From Pseudomonadales bacterium (GTDB lineage: Bacteria > Pseudomonadota > Gammaproteobacteria > Pseudomonadales > Azotimanducaceae), in assembly GCA_028283025.1 (NCBI GenBank), contig JAPYNO010000028.1:1-52615 (forward strand): a stretch of DNA of 52,615 bases, given 5' to 3'. Both the position numbers and the translations under genes were made by a program. How positions within the stretch are numbered: position 1 is the stretch's first letter; each line of letters starts with the position of its first letter. Shown piece after piece: positions 26,344 to 36,300 of this stretch. The notes under the pieces were generated by a model that was not told the DNA's origin, searched no databases, and saw nothing but the letters and a program-made list of their open reading frames with translations.

Positions 26344-28431
26344 CTAAATCTTGCCAATGACAGTCAGCCCGTACCGGCGCGGCTCACCAAGCTGGGTGTA
26401 TGCTTTTGCTGCGTACCCATCGCGTGGGTCGTTGCCGAAGTAGTAGCCGCGCACAAAGTAGTCTTGGTCGCCTAAATTCCGTCCCCAGAGGCGAATCGTC
26501 CAGTCCTGCCACTCGTAGGCAAGCGACGCGCTGATCAGGTCATAGGCGCTCGACTTGGCGTGATGGCTGTCCGAGAAGAAGAACTCGTCGCGGCCTTCAA
26601 AGGTCAGATTGAAGAACAATCCACGGACGATTTCAACGTCCGCGAACAGGTGGTATTGATAGCTCGGCGCATGCGCCTGCTCGCGGCCGTCAAGGTCTTC
26701 ACCTTCGGCGTTGATGTAGTTCTCGTACTCGCCTCTCAAGAGGCCAAAGCTGGCGCCAAGGTTGACTTGGTGACTCGGTAACCAGTCGATCTCGACTTCA
26801 ATCCCTTGGTTCACACCTTCGGCTGCGTTGCCAATGAAGTCGATGAACTCGCTGCTGCCATCTGATCTCACCAGCGTGATCGAACTATCGATCTGCACAT
26901 CATCGCGCTGCATCCGAAACGCGGCGAGGCGAAGGCTTAAACCCAGTGCTGGCCACGCGCCCTTGATGCCGAGTTCATAGTTCAAAAGATATTCTGCATC
27001 GAATTCGCGAAGCGTGGCATCAAGCGTACCGTCAGTGTTGAAACCGCCCGCTTTGTAGCCGCGTGAGAGGCTCGCATAGGCGAACAAGTCTTCAGAAAAT
27101 GCGTAATCCAAGGCGAGGCGTCCACCGAAGAGGTTCTCGTCGGGGTTGAAGGCGACCGCGGCTGAATCCAAATAGTCCGATTCATGCGACTCGAAACGCA
27201 CGCCAAGCGTTAGGCTCGCCCGCTCCGAGAGGGCGGTTTCAGTGCGCGCGTAGCCCGCGATGCGCTGAATCTCGAAATCACTTGTGAAATCCGCATCCGC
27301 ATAGGTATAGACGCGCAGGAAATCGACGGCTTGATTGAGCGTATAGAGTCCGACCACCCAGTCCGTGCGCCCTCTGAACAGGCTGCCATCTTCTGATGAG
27401 ACCAGTCGAATCTCCCCAGTCCATGTCTCGCGCTCGCGATTGTACTCATCGGTCGATGCGTAGCCCGACGGGTGAAAGCCGTCAAAAGTCCAGTCCTCGT
27501 CATAGCCGTATTCGGAGTCCGAGCGGAGGGCTGCGAGGCTGAATTCTGTATCGAACGCGCGCCCCTGGTGTGTGTACTTCAAGGATGCAAAAACGCTGTC
27601 TTGCGTATCTGCGCCCGGACTGTCCGACCGCGTGCGCCGGTCGTTGTCAAGCGAGAAGGCATCATAGCCATTGTCGAGCGAGACCGCCCCGAGGCCGACA
27701 TCAAAGCGGGCGGAGCTTGAGAGATCAAAGCGCAGCTTGCCTCGCCATGTGACCTCGCTTAGGTTGTTGGTGTCATCCGCACCAAGGAACGTATTGTCGA
27801 TAAAGCCATCGCTCGTGTGGTGGGCGATGGATGTGCGAAAAGCGATGCGCTCGCTGATCGGCCCGCCGTAAGCACCCGCGATCCCTTGGGTGCCGTAGTC
27901 GCCAGCTTGCAGCCGAAGGCGGCCGGTGGGTTCGAAGGTCGGGTCGCGGCTTTTCAGCGAAATAAGTCCGGCAAGCGCATTAGCGCCGTAGAGCGTGCCT
28001 TGCGGCCCGCGAAATACCTCCACCTGCTCGATGTCAAAAAGGGTGGCAGCACCGCCAATGCCGCTGAAGTCAACGCCATCAATGAGCAGTCCCACCGACG
28101 GATTCAGCGGCTCAATGAACTGACTGCGCTCGCCAACCCCGCGGATTTGAAAGAAGCGCGCTCGCGAGGTACCACTCGCAAGGTTGATGTTGGCGCTTGC
28201 CGCCAAGATCTCTTCAAGGTGTGTCGCGCTTCTTGAATCGATCAATGCGTCGCCTAGCACGGTCACGCTCGTCGGCAATCGAAGAATGCTCGATTCGCGC
28301 AGCTCGCCATAGACCGTGATTTCCTCGATGCGCTGATCTCCTTGTGCAGCTACGTATTGAGTCAACAGGACGATCAGGAGTGTCAAGTGCCTCCAGGATG
28401 CCCGTGCAAAGCCAAAAGTGTGTTTGAACAT
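26344..28431 (-). CDS. TonB-dependent receptor under TPP riboswitch control
   Basis: A 695-residue outer-membrane receptor. A signal peptide ends at about residue 31 (TQYVAAQG), followed by a TonB-box-like EEITVYG. The plug domain runs to about residue 160 with IEQVEVFRGPQGTLYGANALAGLI, and the rest is a 22-strand barrel with many alternating aromatic segments. A TPP riboswitch lies directly upstream, so the substrate is probably thiamine, a thiamine phosphate or a precursor. Thiamine-regulated TonB receptors are known from comparative genomics, and this fits. No thiamine ABC transporter or pnuT is adjacent. The C-terminus ends in GKI rather than a terminal Phe. Confidence 0.93.
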   Translation of the reverse strand: MFKHTFGFARASWRHLTLLIVLLTQYVAAQGDQRIEEITVYGELRESSILRLPTSVTVLGDALIDSRSATHLEEILAASANINLASGTSRARFFQIRGVGERSQFIEPLNPSVGLLIDGVDFSGIGGAATLFDIEQVEVFRGPQGTLYGANALAGLISLKSRDPTFEPTGRLRLQAGDYGTQGIAGAYGGPISERIAFRTSIAHHTSDGFIDNTFLGADDTNNLSEVTWRGKLRFDLSSSARFDVGLGAVSLDNGYDAFSLDNDRRTRSDSPGADTQDSVFASLKYTHQGRAFDTEFSLAALRSDSEYGYDEDWTFDGFHPSGYASTDEYNRERETWTGEIRLVSSEDGSLFRGRTDWVVGLYTLNQAVDFLRVYTYADADFTSDFEIQRIAGYARTETALSERASLTLGVRFESHESDYLDSAAVAFNPDENLFGGRLALDYAFSEDLFAYASLSRGYKAGGFNTDGTLDATLREFDAEYLLNYELGIKGAWPALGLSLRLAAFRMQRDDVQIDSSITLVRSDGSSEFIDFIGNAAEGVNQGIEVEIDWLPSHQVNLGASFGLLRGEYENYINAEGEDLDGREQAHAPSYQYHLFADVEIVRGLFFNLTFEGRDEFFFSDSHHAKSSAYDLISASLAYEWQDWTIRLWGRNLGDQDYFVRGYYFGNDPRDGYAAKAYTQLGEPRRYGLTVIGKI

Positions 28432-28432
28432 A

Positions 28433-28518
28433 AGCCTGTTCCTCCGCCAGCATTATCTGGTTCAGGTTCCAAGGGTCAGCCGACTCTCGGCATCTCAGGC
28501 TTTCGCCGCCCCTCAGGT
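28433..28518 (-). promoter_or_regulatory. TPP riboswitch (THI element)
   Basis: Read on the minus strand, the aptamer has GGGGCGGCGAAAGCC, then CTGAGATGCCG, then ACCCTTGGAACCTGAACC and AGATAATGCTGGCGGAGG, all in the conserved order of the THI box. CCTG at the start and CAGG at the end can close P1. The GGAGG inside the 3' conserved part is also the Shine-Dalgarno of the receptor gene, nine bases before its ATG, so thiamine pyrophosphate binding should block translation directly. Confidence 0.93.
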
Positions 28519-28606
28519 GATGTGAAGCGCGATCAATCGCGCGCATACCTCTCAGTCTTCATAGTCTTGGCGGCGAAGTCAAGGGAGTGTTCCCGCGTCT
28601 CGACGA

Positions 28607-29629
28607 CTAGGCGGCATTTGACAGGTTCGCCGCCCAATCACCCATTGAGGGAATAGCGATTTCAAAACCCTTGTCGGTTTCGACGACGACACCTTTTTGA
28701 ATAAGCGCCTCTGCGTAATCTAGTCCTTGATCAGGGAGGATTTGGAAACGCCCAGTCTGAGGATGGGATTCAATGATCTGGGCACATCGCTCCCCCAATT
28801 CTTGGATGTCCATGCATATTGGGCGGGTTCGCAGCGCATCAAGCATGCGCAGCGTCAGCGCCTTGTTCCGTGAAGGCAGTCCGTGTTCAATCCGCGATTT
28901 GTAATAGCTGGCTCGACTTTCGCCTGACTGGCGTTTGATGCGAGCAAAGTCAGCTTTGCTGAGGTCGCCTGCAATTTCTTCACGGATCAGTTCATCACGC
29001 AGCGCTTCCTGCGCGGTCGTCAGGTGCTGCGGCCAGCCGAATGAGAGAGAAGCGGTTCGCCTCGCGGCGTCTTCGCGATCACCTATGGCGCCAATCGCAC
29101 CTAGCATATCTATCGTCGATGCAACACATTCCTCATGCGCCATTGCGCCCATGTTGATGGTCACATCTTTTGCCAAACGAGAGAGTCCCTTGATGCCAAC
29201 CACGCGACTTCGGGTTTGATTGAGGCCTGTCAAAAGTACGACGCACGGCCAGCCAACCCCTTTGACATGAAGCGCTTTGAGAAAGCCATCGAACTTCTCG
29301 CCCATGGAATGCGCTTCATCGATATGAATGACAACCTTGGCGTTCTTCGGAACGTGCTTTACTCTCCCTGCCTTGTCAAAATTGTCAGTCTCGGAGAAGC
29401 GAGTGAATATCGTGGTCTCCGCTGTTATCTTGGGGAGATGAAAGGCCAGTGAGGTTTTTCCACACCCAGGTGCGCCTTGATAGATACGGAAGACCGCTTG
29501 CGATTTTTCTTCTGCCGACTCTAGGGCGTTCTCAAACGACTTGATTTCCGCTTGGCGCCCGGCAAAGAATGGCGCCACATCACGGTCATCAAATTTAAGC
29601 TTTCGGGCAAGTTCTGTATTGAATCTCAT
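28607..29629 (-). CDS. AAA-family ATPase, orphan, unknown role
   Basis: A 340-residue P-loop protein with Walker A GAPGCGKTS at 52-60 and Walker B VVIHIDEAH near 98-106. A sensor-like LLTGLNQTRSR follows, and the C-terminal 90 residues look like a winged helix (ICMDIQELGERCAQII... GVVVETDKGFEI). This is the layout of ORC/Cdc6-like or TniB-like ATPases that act on DNA or load partners, but I do not recognise a specific family. It has no partner in the immediate surroundings: the receptor gene and riboswitch lie beyond its 3' end, and the oxidoreductase on the other side is divergent. Function left open. Confidence 0.7.
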   Translation of the reverse strand: MRFNTELARKLKFDDRDVAPFFAGRQAEIKSFENALESAEEKSQAVFRIYQGAPGCGKTSLAFHLPKITAETTIFTRFSETDNFDKAGRVKHVPKNAKVVIHIDEAHSMGEKFDGFLKALHVKGVGWPCVVLLTGLNQTRSRVVGIKGLSRLAKDVTINMGAMAHEECVASTIDMLGAIGAIGDREDAARRTASLSFGWPQHLTTAQEALRDELIREEIAGDLSKADFARIKRQSGESRASYYKSRIEHGLPSRNKALTLRMLDALRTRPICMDIQELGERCAQIIESHPQTGRFQILPDQGLDYAEALIQKGVVVETDKGFEIAIPSMGDWAANLSNAA

Positions 29630-29742
29630 GTCAGTGTGTGAGCAATAATGCCTGCATAGGCCCGCATAGAAGTATACCGATACTCAACACCGCCCAATCA
29701 CCATTGCGGATACACTGCCAACACACATCAAGGTACAACTTC

Positions 29743-30594
29743 ATGAAAATCGGGGCACACATGGCCTTCGGGCATTTCACGACGCGCGAGTACATCATTG
29801 AGGCGGCGAGGTACTTGGATGCATCGGGCATCGATTCATTGTGGGCACCGGAGCATGTATTGTTCTTTCCTGAATATGCTTCGCGCTACCCTTATGCGCG
29901 GGATGGCAAGATTCCCGGCAATCCAAAAGGCATTCTCGACCCTTTCTCGGCATTGACGTTTGCCGCCGCCGTCACCGAGCACCTGCGCCTCGGCACGGGC
30001 ATCTGCCTCGTGCCGCAGCGCAATCCCGTCTACACGGCGCGCGTGGTGGCCGATCTTGACTATCTTTCGGGCGGGCGCTTTGACTTTGGCGTGGGCATTG
30101 GCTGGCTTGAGGAGGAGTTCGACAACTTGCAAATGAGCTTCGCTGACCGCGGCAAGCGCACAATTGAGTACATTGAAGTCATGTGTGCGCTATGGGCGCG
30201 CGGTGTCTCCGAATATAAGGGCGAGACATACCAGCTGCAGCCCTGCTACGCCAATCCGAATCCAGTGCAGCAGCCGCACCCGCCGATCATCTTTGGCGGC
30301 GAATCCGAGGCTGCCTTGGCTCGTGTGGCCTCGCATGGAGACGGCTGGTACGGCTTCAACCGCAGTCCGTCGTCAGCAGCCGAGGGCATCGAGCGGCTCA
30401 AGAGTCACCTGCGGCGAGTCGGGAGACCGTTTGATGAGGTGAAGCTATTTATTGGTCCCGATGCCGGGTGCGTTGACCGAGCTAGTTTTCAAGCCTATCG
30501 CGAGCTTGGCGTCGATCAACTCATCATTCCGCTTGGTGTGGCCGACATCGATCAATTGCGCCGGCGCGTAGATGGGGTGCTCGAATTCGCGTAA
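29743..30594 (+). CDS. LLM-class (luciferase-like) oxidoreductase, TIGR03619-type
   Basis: A 283-residue TIM-barrel enzyme of the bacterial luciferase family, starting MKIGAHMAFGHF at 29743; the longer open frame upstream has no matching residues. Family blocks: SLWAPEHVLFFPEY, LRLGTGICLVPQRNP, GGRFDFGVGIGWLEEEF near residues 114-130, and PIIFGGESEAALARVA. Members annotated as F420-dependent dominate this subgroup, but FMN-dependent relatives exist and no F420 biosynthesis gene is in the window. It stands alone between a divergent ATPase gene and the efflux operon. Substrate unknown. Confidence 0.88.
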   Translation: MKIGAHMAFGHFTTREYIIEAARYLDASGIDSLWAPEHVLFFPEYASRYPYARDGKIPGNPKGILDPFSALTFAAAVTEHLRLGTGICLVPQRNPVYTARVVADLDYLSGGRFDFGVGIGWLEEEFDNLQMSFADRGKRTIEYIEVMCALWARGVSEYKGETYQLQPCYANPNPVQQPHPPIIFGGESEAALARVASHGDGWYGFNRSPSSAAEGIERLKSHLRRVGRPFDEVKLFIGPDAGCVDRASFQAYRELGVDQLIIPLGVADIDQLRRRVDGVLEFA

Positions 30595-30785
30595 GCTCTT
30601 CTCGTAGCAGAAAGGCGCTCATCAAGGTACAAAGATATTGCGGCAGTCCGCCCGCGAGAAAGTAGGCGCACGCTCGGTCAATGAGCGACCATCTCGAATG
30701 AAATTCGGCGGCTCGCCATACCCCGCGATGTGCTTGTTGGTGTGTTACTATCCGCCGCAATTTTGGGCGTGTAGCCACAGGCTTT

Positions 30786-32327
30786 GTGTGGGTGAAAGGC
30801 AAACTAGCTAGATATGTACTAGCCGTCGTGGCGACAGCCTTTATCGCTGGCTGCGCGCTCCCGGGTTTGCAGATCCCTTTCGCTCCGCAAGCTAGTCCGG
30901 ATTCCGCCCCTGACACCACCACGAACACCACCTTGGCATTGCTGCCGGAACGCTTCGCCGCGAGCGGGGTCGCCGGGCGCCCGCAACCCTTGGCCTGGTG
31001 GGAATCCTTCGCCGATCCGGTGCTCAACCGGGTGGTCGAAGTCGCGCTCGACAGCAATCTGGACATCGCCCAGGCGGTGGCGCGGGTCGATCAGGCCCGG
31101 GCCCGGTCTCGTATCGCCAATGCCCTTGCCTACCCGCTACTGAATCCAGTCGTGGGCGCTGATGACTTCGATATCCCCACAGACGTCGGAATCGGCGCGC
31201 AGCTTGATGAGCTTGGGCTCGGTTCCGATGTGACCGAAGCCTTCGGCATAACGCTGCCCGACCGCTTCGGTTTGACCACCTACACGCTTGCGGCGGAATT
31301 CTCCTACGAGGTGGATTTCTGGGGCCGCAACCGCAACACTAGGCTTGCCGCCGGGGCGCGGCGGCTCGCTTCGGAGGCGGATTATGTTGCCGCCAGCATC
31401 TCGGTGCTCGCGGAAACCATCCGCACCTACTTGGAGCTGGTGGATCTGCGGCGCCAACGCGAACTAGGGATTGAGAACATAGCGCTCCTAGAAGAACGCG
31501 AGGCTTTGGCGCAATCGCGTTATGAGGGCGGATTGATCGAAGCTCAAGAATTGTATGCCACCCGCCGGTCCCTGCGCGATGCGCGTGCGGGGTTGCCGCA
31601 ACTTGAAGCCGGACTGGCCGAAGCTGGTGCGCGGCTGTGGATTCTACTCGGGGGATTCCGCGAGGACATCGCGGATTCGCTGCCCGTCGAATTGTCCATC
31701 GCGGGCGGCGGCGAGCCGGTGCCCGCGGGTATCCCCGCGGATTTGCTTATTCAACGTCCCGATGTGGCCGCCGCTCGGCAGCGCATGGAGGCGGCCCGTT
31801 TCGCGCTCGGCTCCAGACGCGCCGAATTGCTGCCGTCGCTTTCGCTGACAGGGTCGATCGGCCTGCGAGCCACCGATGCTGGCGATTGGTTTGATCCGGA
31901 CCAGTGGTTCCGCAATCTCAGCGCGAATCTGCTCGGACCGGCGATTCAGGGTTCGCGCCTGCGTAATAATGTCAAGCTTGCCGAGGCGCAACTGAACGAG
32001 GCCGCGGCCGCTTACGGCAATTCCGTCATTACCGCCGTCAACGAAGTTGAGGCTGCCCTGTCGGGTCTTGAGGCTGGTCATCGTCGTCACGAGGTGCTGG
32101 TTTCTTTTCTCGAGGAGGCCCGGGCCGAAGCGGCATTGCGGGACGAAAGGTATTCGGCTGGCATCGGCAGTTACGGGGATGCGCTGCGTGCGGCGCAGGT
32201 CCGCATCGGTGCCGAGGCCGCGCTTGCCGCGGCGGGACGTGACCTCGGCCTCGCCCGGCTGGCCCTGCATCGGGCGCTAGGTGGCGCTTGGATCGCCGAA
32301 GATGCGCAATATTTGTCGAACGAGTGA
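30786..32327 (+). CDS. RND efflux outer-membrane lipoprotein (NodT/OprM family)
   Basis: A 513-residue TolC-like channel. The N terminus carries a lipobox, FIAGC, with the acylated Cys23, so it is a lipoprotein as in OprM. Two repeated helical halves are seen, with the typical ADYVAASISVLAETIRTYLEL block, then PADLLIQRPDVAAARQRMEA near the centre. The start is a GTG at 30786, or the GTG two codons on. It is the first gene of a three-gene efflux operon and its end lies 6 bp before the adaptor start. It would form the exit duct for the pump across the outer membrane. Confidence 0.93.
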   Translation: MWVKGKLARYVLAVVATAFIAGCALPGLQIPFAPQASPDSAPDTTTNTTLALLPERFAASGVAGRPQPLAWWESFADPVLNRVVEVALDSNLDIAQAVARVDQARARSRIANALAYPLLNPVVGADDFDIPTDVGIGAQLDELGLGSDVTEAFGITLPDRFGLTTYTLAAEFSYEVDFWGRNRNTRLAAGARRLASEADYVAASISVLAETIRTYLELVDLRRQRELGIENIALLEEREALAQSRYEGGLIEAQELYATRRSLRDARAGLPQLEAGLAEAGARLWILLGGFREDIADSLPVELSIAGGGEPVPAGIPADLLIQRPDVAAARQRMEAARFALGSRRAELLPSLSLTGSIGLRATDAGDWFDPDQWFRNLSANLLGPAIQGSRLRNNVKLAEAQLNEAAAAYGNSVITAVNEVEAALSGLEAGHRRHEVLVSFLEEARAEAALRDERYSAGIGSYGDALRAAQVRIGAEAALAAAGRDLGLARLALHRALGGAWIAEDAQYLSNE

Positions 32328-32332
32328 ACGCC

Positions 32333-33394
32333 ATGAGCAAAGTTAGCGAATTTTTCGGTTCCATGGGTAAAGTGAGCGGATTTTTCGTTGCCATAGGCAT
32401 TCTCGCCGTGTCCGTGATCTTGGCAATTTTGCTGGTCTCGCTGGCACCGGAGCCGGAAAGCCGGGAATTGCCTCCCCAAATGCCTTTTGTGCTGACCGGT
32501 GCGGCGACCGCCTCGCCAGGTGCGATTAGCGTATTCGGGTCAGGAACCGTGCGCCCCGCCCGGGAGGTCGATATTTCTCCGCAGGTGGGCGGTAGAATCG
32601 AAAACGTGAGCCCCGCCCTAGTGAGTGGCGGGCGGGTGGAAGCGGGGCAGACGCTGTTCCAAATCGAACAAGCCGATTACCGCTATCGGGTCGAGGTCGC
32701 CATGGCCGATGTGGCGGCGCGGCGGCAGGCTCGGCTGGATTTGTCGCGAACCGCGGTTGCCGCCCCATTCGACGGGTATGTGCGTGCGGAGTCGGTCGCT
32801 GCTGGCCAGATCGTGGCGCCGGGGCAAATCCTCGGCAGCCTGTTCGCAGCGGATGCGGCGGAAGTCCCGCTGGCGCTGCCAAGTAGTGATGCCGCCCTGA
32901 TCCCCGCGCTTTGGACCCTTGGCGCGAGGGGCGGGCCGCAGCCGGCGGCGGCGCGTGTAATCGCCGAGTATGGCGGGCAGCGTTTCGCCTGGAGCGGACA
33001 TGTTGACCGGGCCGAAGCCTCGGTCGATGCGCAAACGAGAACCGTCGATGTCGTTATCCGCGTGCCGGAGCCCTTCGTTGCGGGTTCGCCGCTCGACGGC
33101 CCGGCGGCTGGCGGCAACCCGCCCCTGCTCATCGGTGGATTCGTCGATGTCGAGATTGAGGGCATCGCGATGGCGGATGTGTATCGGATTCCGCGCACGG
33201 CGCTACAGGCCGGCAACGAAGTCTGGGTGGTGGACGACGGCGCGGTGGGCATCGTTCCGGTTCGCATTTTGCAGCGCACCGACGATGATGCCTATGTTTC
33301 CGGTGCGCTTGCCGATGGTCAGTCCGTGATCACCGGCGGCCTGCAATTCGCCGTTGAAGGCATGCGCGTGCTGACTGGAGTCGGATCCTTGTAA
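32333..33394 (+). CDS. RND efflux periplasmic adaptor (HlyD/MFP family), short hairpin
   Basis: A 353-residue adaptor starting at 32333, with one N-terminal transmembrane segment (FFVAIGILAVSVILAILLVS). The lipoyl half-motifs EVDISPQVGGRIENVSP and AAPFDGYVRAESVAAGQIV are present, as is the beta-barrel with GQRFAWSGHVDRAEASVD. Between the lipoyl halves there are only about 25 residues (YRYRVEVAMADVAARRQ...), where relatives have a helical hairpin of 60 or more that docks onto the outer-membrane channel. The frame is continuous, so the hairpin is short by an in-frame loss. It ends in a one-base overlap with the pump gene. Confidence 0.88.
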   Translation: MSKVSEFFGSMGKVSGFFVAIGILAVSVILAILLVSLAPEPESRELPPQMPFVLTGAATASPGAISVFGSGTVRPAREVDISPQVGGRIENVSPALVSGGRVEAGQTLFQIEQADYRYRVEVAMADVAARRQARLDLSRTAVAAPFDGYVRAESVAAGQIVAPGQILGSLFAADAAEVPLALPSSDAALIPALWTLGARGGPQPAAARVIAEYGGQRFAWSGHVDRAEASVDAQTRTVDVVIRVPEPFVAGSPLDGPAAGGNPPLLIGGFVDVEIEGIAMADVYRIPRTALQAGNEVWVVDDGAVGIVPVRILQRTDDDAYVSGALADGQSVITGGLQFAVEGMRVLTGVGSL

Positions 33395-36300
33395 TGAGCG
33401 CCCGCGATCCTTCCCAAGGAGAGGCGCCGGGCCCCATCGGCTACATGGCCGGCAACGGCATGGCCGCCAATCTGTTGATGCTGGGCATCGTCATCGCTGG
33501 CCTCGTCTCGCTGACCGGGCTCGTCCGGGAAGCTTGGCCGGTGTTCGTGTTCAATACCATAGAAGTCGCCGTGTCCTGGCGCGGAGCGAATCCCCAAGAG
33601 GTTGAAGAATCGATCATTGACAAGATCGAGGATCAGGTGCGCGGCCTGAAGGATGTCCACAAGGTGCGTTCCGTGGCCGCGCCCGGTGTCGCTTCGGTGC
33701 TGATCGAAATGAAGACCGGCGCCGACATGAGCGAGGCGCTGGACAACGTCGAATCCGCGGTCAGCCGCATAGACAATTTCCCGGAAGGCGCGGAACGCCC
33801 CGTGATCGCCGAGACGGATAACTCCCGCAGCGCTGTGCGGTTGGTGATCCACGGCGATGTCGGGGAACGTGCGCTGAAAGGTTTTGCGCTTCAGGTTGAA
33901 AGCGAGCTCGCCGCCCTGCCCGAGGTCACCCGGGTCGAAATCTCCGGCGCACGGGATTACGAAATATCCATTGAAGTGCCGGCGCGGCGGCTACGCGCCC
34001 TTGGCCTCACGCTAGGGGACATCGCTGCAGCCATCCGTGAAGATTCGCTGAACCTGCCCGCCGGTCGCATCGAAACCACGGAATCCCAGGTGCTGCGCCT
34101 GCGCACTTTGGGACAGCGCTATGTCCAGCGGGACTTCGAGGATGTCGTCATTCTGGCGCGCGACGATGGCACCGCGCTGCGGCTCGGCGACATCGGCATC
34201 GTGCGCGACGGATTCCGTGACAGCGATCTGATTCTCCGCCATCAGGGCGAGCCAGCGGTGTTCGTCGAGGTGTTCAGCGCGCCAAACGAACAAATCAATG
34301 ACATCGCCAACGCGGCGCTCGCGCACATCGCCGAAGTGGTCGAGCCCGCGGCGCCGGAGGGCATCGACATCACGGTCTGGAACGACGAATCCCGGCAATA
34401 CAGCGAGCGCGTCGAAATTCTGCTGAAGAACGGCGCCTTGGGCTTGCTGCTCGTACTGATCGCGCTGACTCTGTTTTTGGAAATCCGGCTGGCGTTCTGG
34501 GTCAGCGCCGGCCTTGCCGTGACTTTCGTCGGCGCCCTAGCGGTGATGCTGCTGTTCGGCATCTCGATCAGCACCGTTTCGCTGTTTGTGTTTGTGCTCG
34601 CTATCGGCATCGTGGTCGATGACGCGATCATCGTCGCAGAGAGCATCGACAGCGAGCGCGGCCGGAGGACGCCGGCGCTCGCCGCGGCCATCCGCGGCAC
34701 GCGCCGCATTGCGCTGCCGCTGACATTCGCCGTGCTCACCTCTATGGCCGCCTTCATGCCGCTGCTGTTCATTCCCGGCGGCATCGGCGAGATGTGGCGC
34801 CCGGTGCCGGTGATCGTCATCGGCATGTTGGCGATTTCCTTGGTCGAGTCGCTGTTCGTTCTGCCCCACCACCTGTCGAATCTGCCCGGCGCGGATCGGC
34901 GCATGTGGCCGGCGGAGCGCCATCTGGCGCGAATCCAGCAAGCGGTGCGGACGCAACTACAGCGCTTTAGCGATGGCCCACTGCAAAGGATACTGGAGTT
35001 CACCACGGCGCAACCGCTGGTGATCATCGCCGGCGCGGTCGCCACGCTGGTGCTCAGCATTTCGCTGATTCCAGCGGGAATCGTGAAAACGACCTTCGCC
35101 GATGTGGTGCAAAGCGATTTCGTCACGGCAACCCTGGAAATGCCCGAAGGCACCGTCGCCGCGCGAACAGCGGAGGTGGCCGAGGAGCTGCGCGAGGCTG
35201 GCTTGGCCGTGATTGGTCGCGCCGCCGAAGAACGGGAGTTGCCCTTAGCGGAATTGCTCGTGGGCGATCTGTTGATGGTGGGACAGGGCCCGAGATTCGA
35301 GGGCGGCAGCGTCATCCTCGAGCCATCTCTGAATCCCCGGGCCGATTTGGCTTTTGTGCAATTCAAACTCGTCAGCGCCCAAGACCGCGACGTGACCACG
35401 GTTGAACTTGCCCAGCGCTGGCGCGAAGCGGTGGGTATGCTGCTCCATGCGCGGAATGTTTCTATCACTGGCGAGGCTTTGAGCCTAGGCAATGCGGTGG
35501 AGGCCAAGTTGTCGCACCCAGACCCGGCCCGGCTTGCCATGATTGCCGATGAAACCATCGCGCGCCTGCGCGAGATTGACGGCGTCTTCGATGCGCGTTC
35601 GGACTATGTGCCGAACATTCGCGAGATTCAGCTCCGGCTGTTGCCCGAAGCACGGTCGCTAGGACTCACGGCGGACTCGCTAGCGAATCAGGCGCGGGAT
35701 GCCTTTGTCGGCGCAGAAGCGCAGCGAATCCAGCGCGACGGTGAGGAATTGCGGGTTATGGTGCGGCTGCCCGAGGCCGAGCGGAACTCGATCAGCGATA
35801 TCGAGCGCTATCCGATCCGGGTGGCTGGCGGCGATGTGCCACTGAGCCAGGCAGCGGCGGTGGAATTGGCCGCTTCGGCGACTTCGATCCGCCGCGAGGG
35901 CGGCCAGCGCGTGGTCACAGTTGCCGCCGACATCGATCAAACGCAAATAACGGGCAACGAGGCGAATGCGATTCTCGCTGCGGAAATACTCGCCGAACTG
36001 GCCAAAACGCATCCCGATCTGGTTTTTGAGTATGGCGGTGTCCAAGCGCAACAGATCGAATCCCTCGGTTCGCTCTTCCGGGGTTTCATCATCGCCATGC
36101 TGCTGATTTACTCGCTGCTCGCTATTCCCCTGCGCTCTTACAGCAAGCCGCTGATCATCATGTCGATCATTCCATTTGGCTTGATCGGCGTGATTCTGGG
36201 GCACGGGGTGCTGGGGATTGCCATCGGCGCATCCACCGTGATGGGCGTGCTTGGATTGAGCGGGGTGCTGGTCAACGACTCGCTGGTGATGGTTGATTTA

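Noticed and set aside
34242-35558. A 438-residue open frame opposite the RND pump gene
   Set aside because: It is antisense to a clear transporter and has no recognisable motif; high G+C codon bias creates such open frames.
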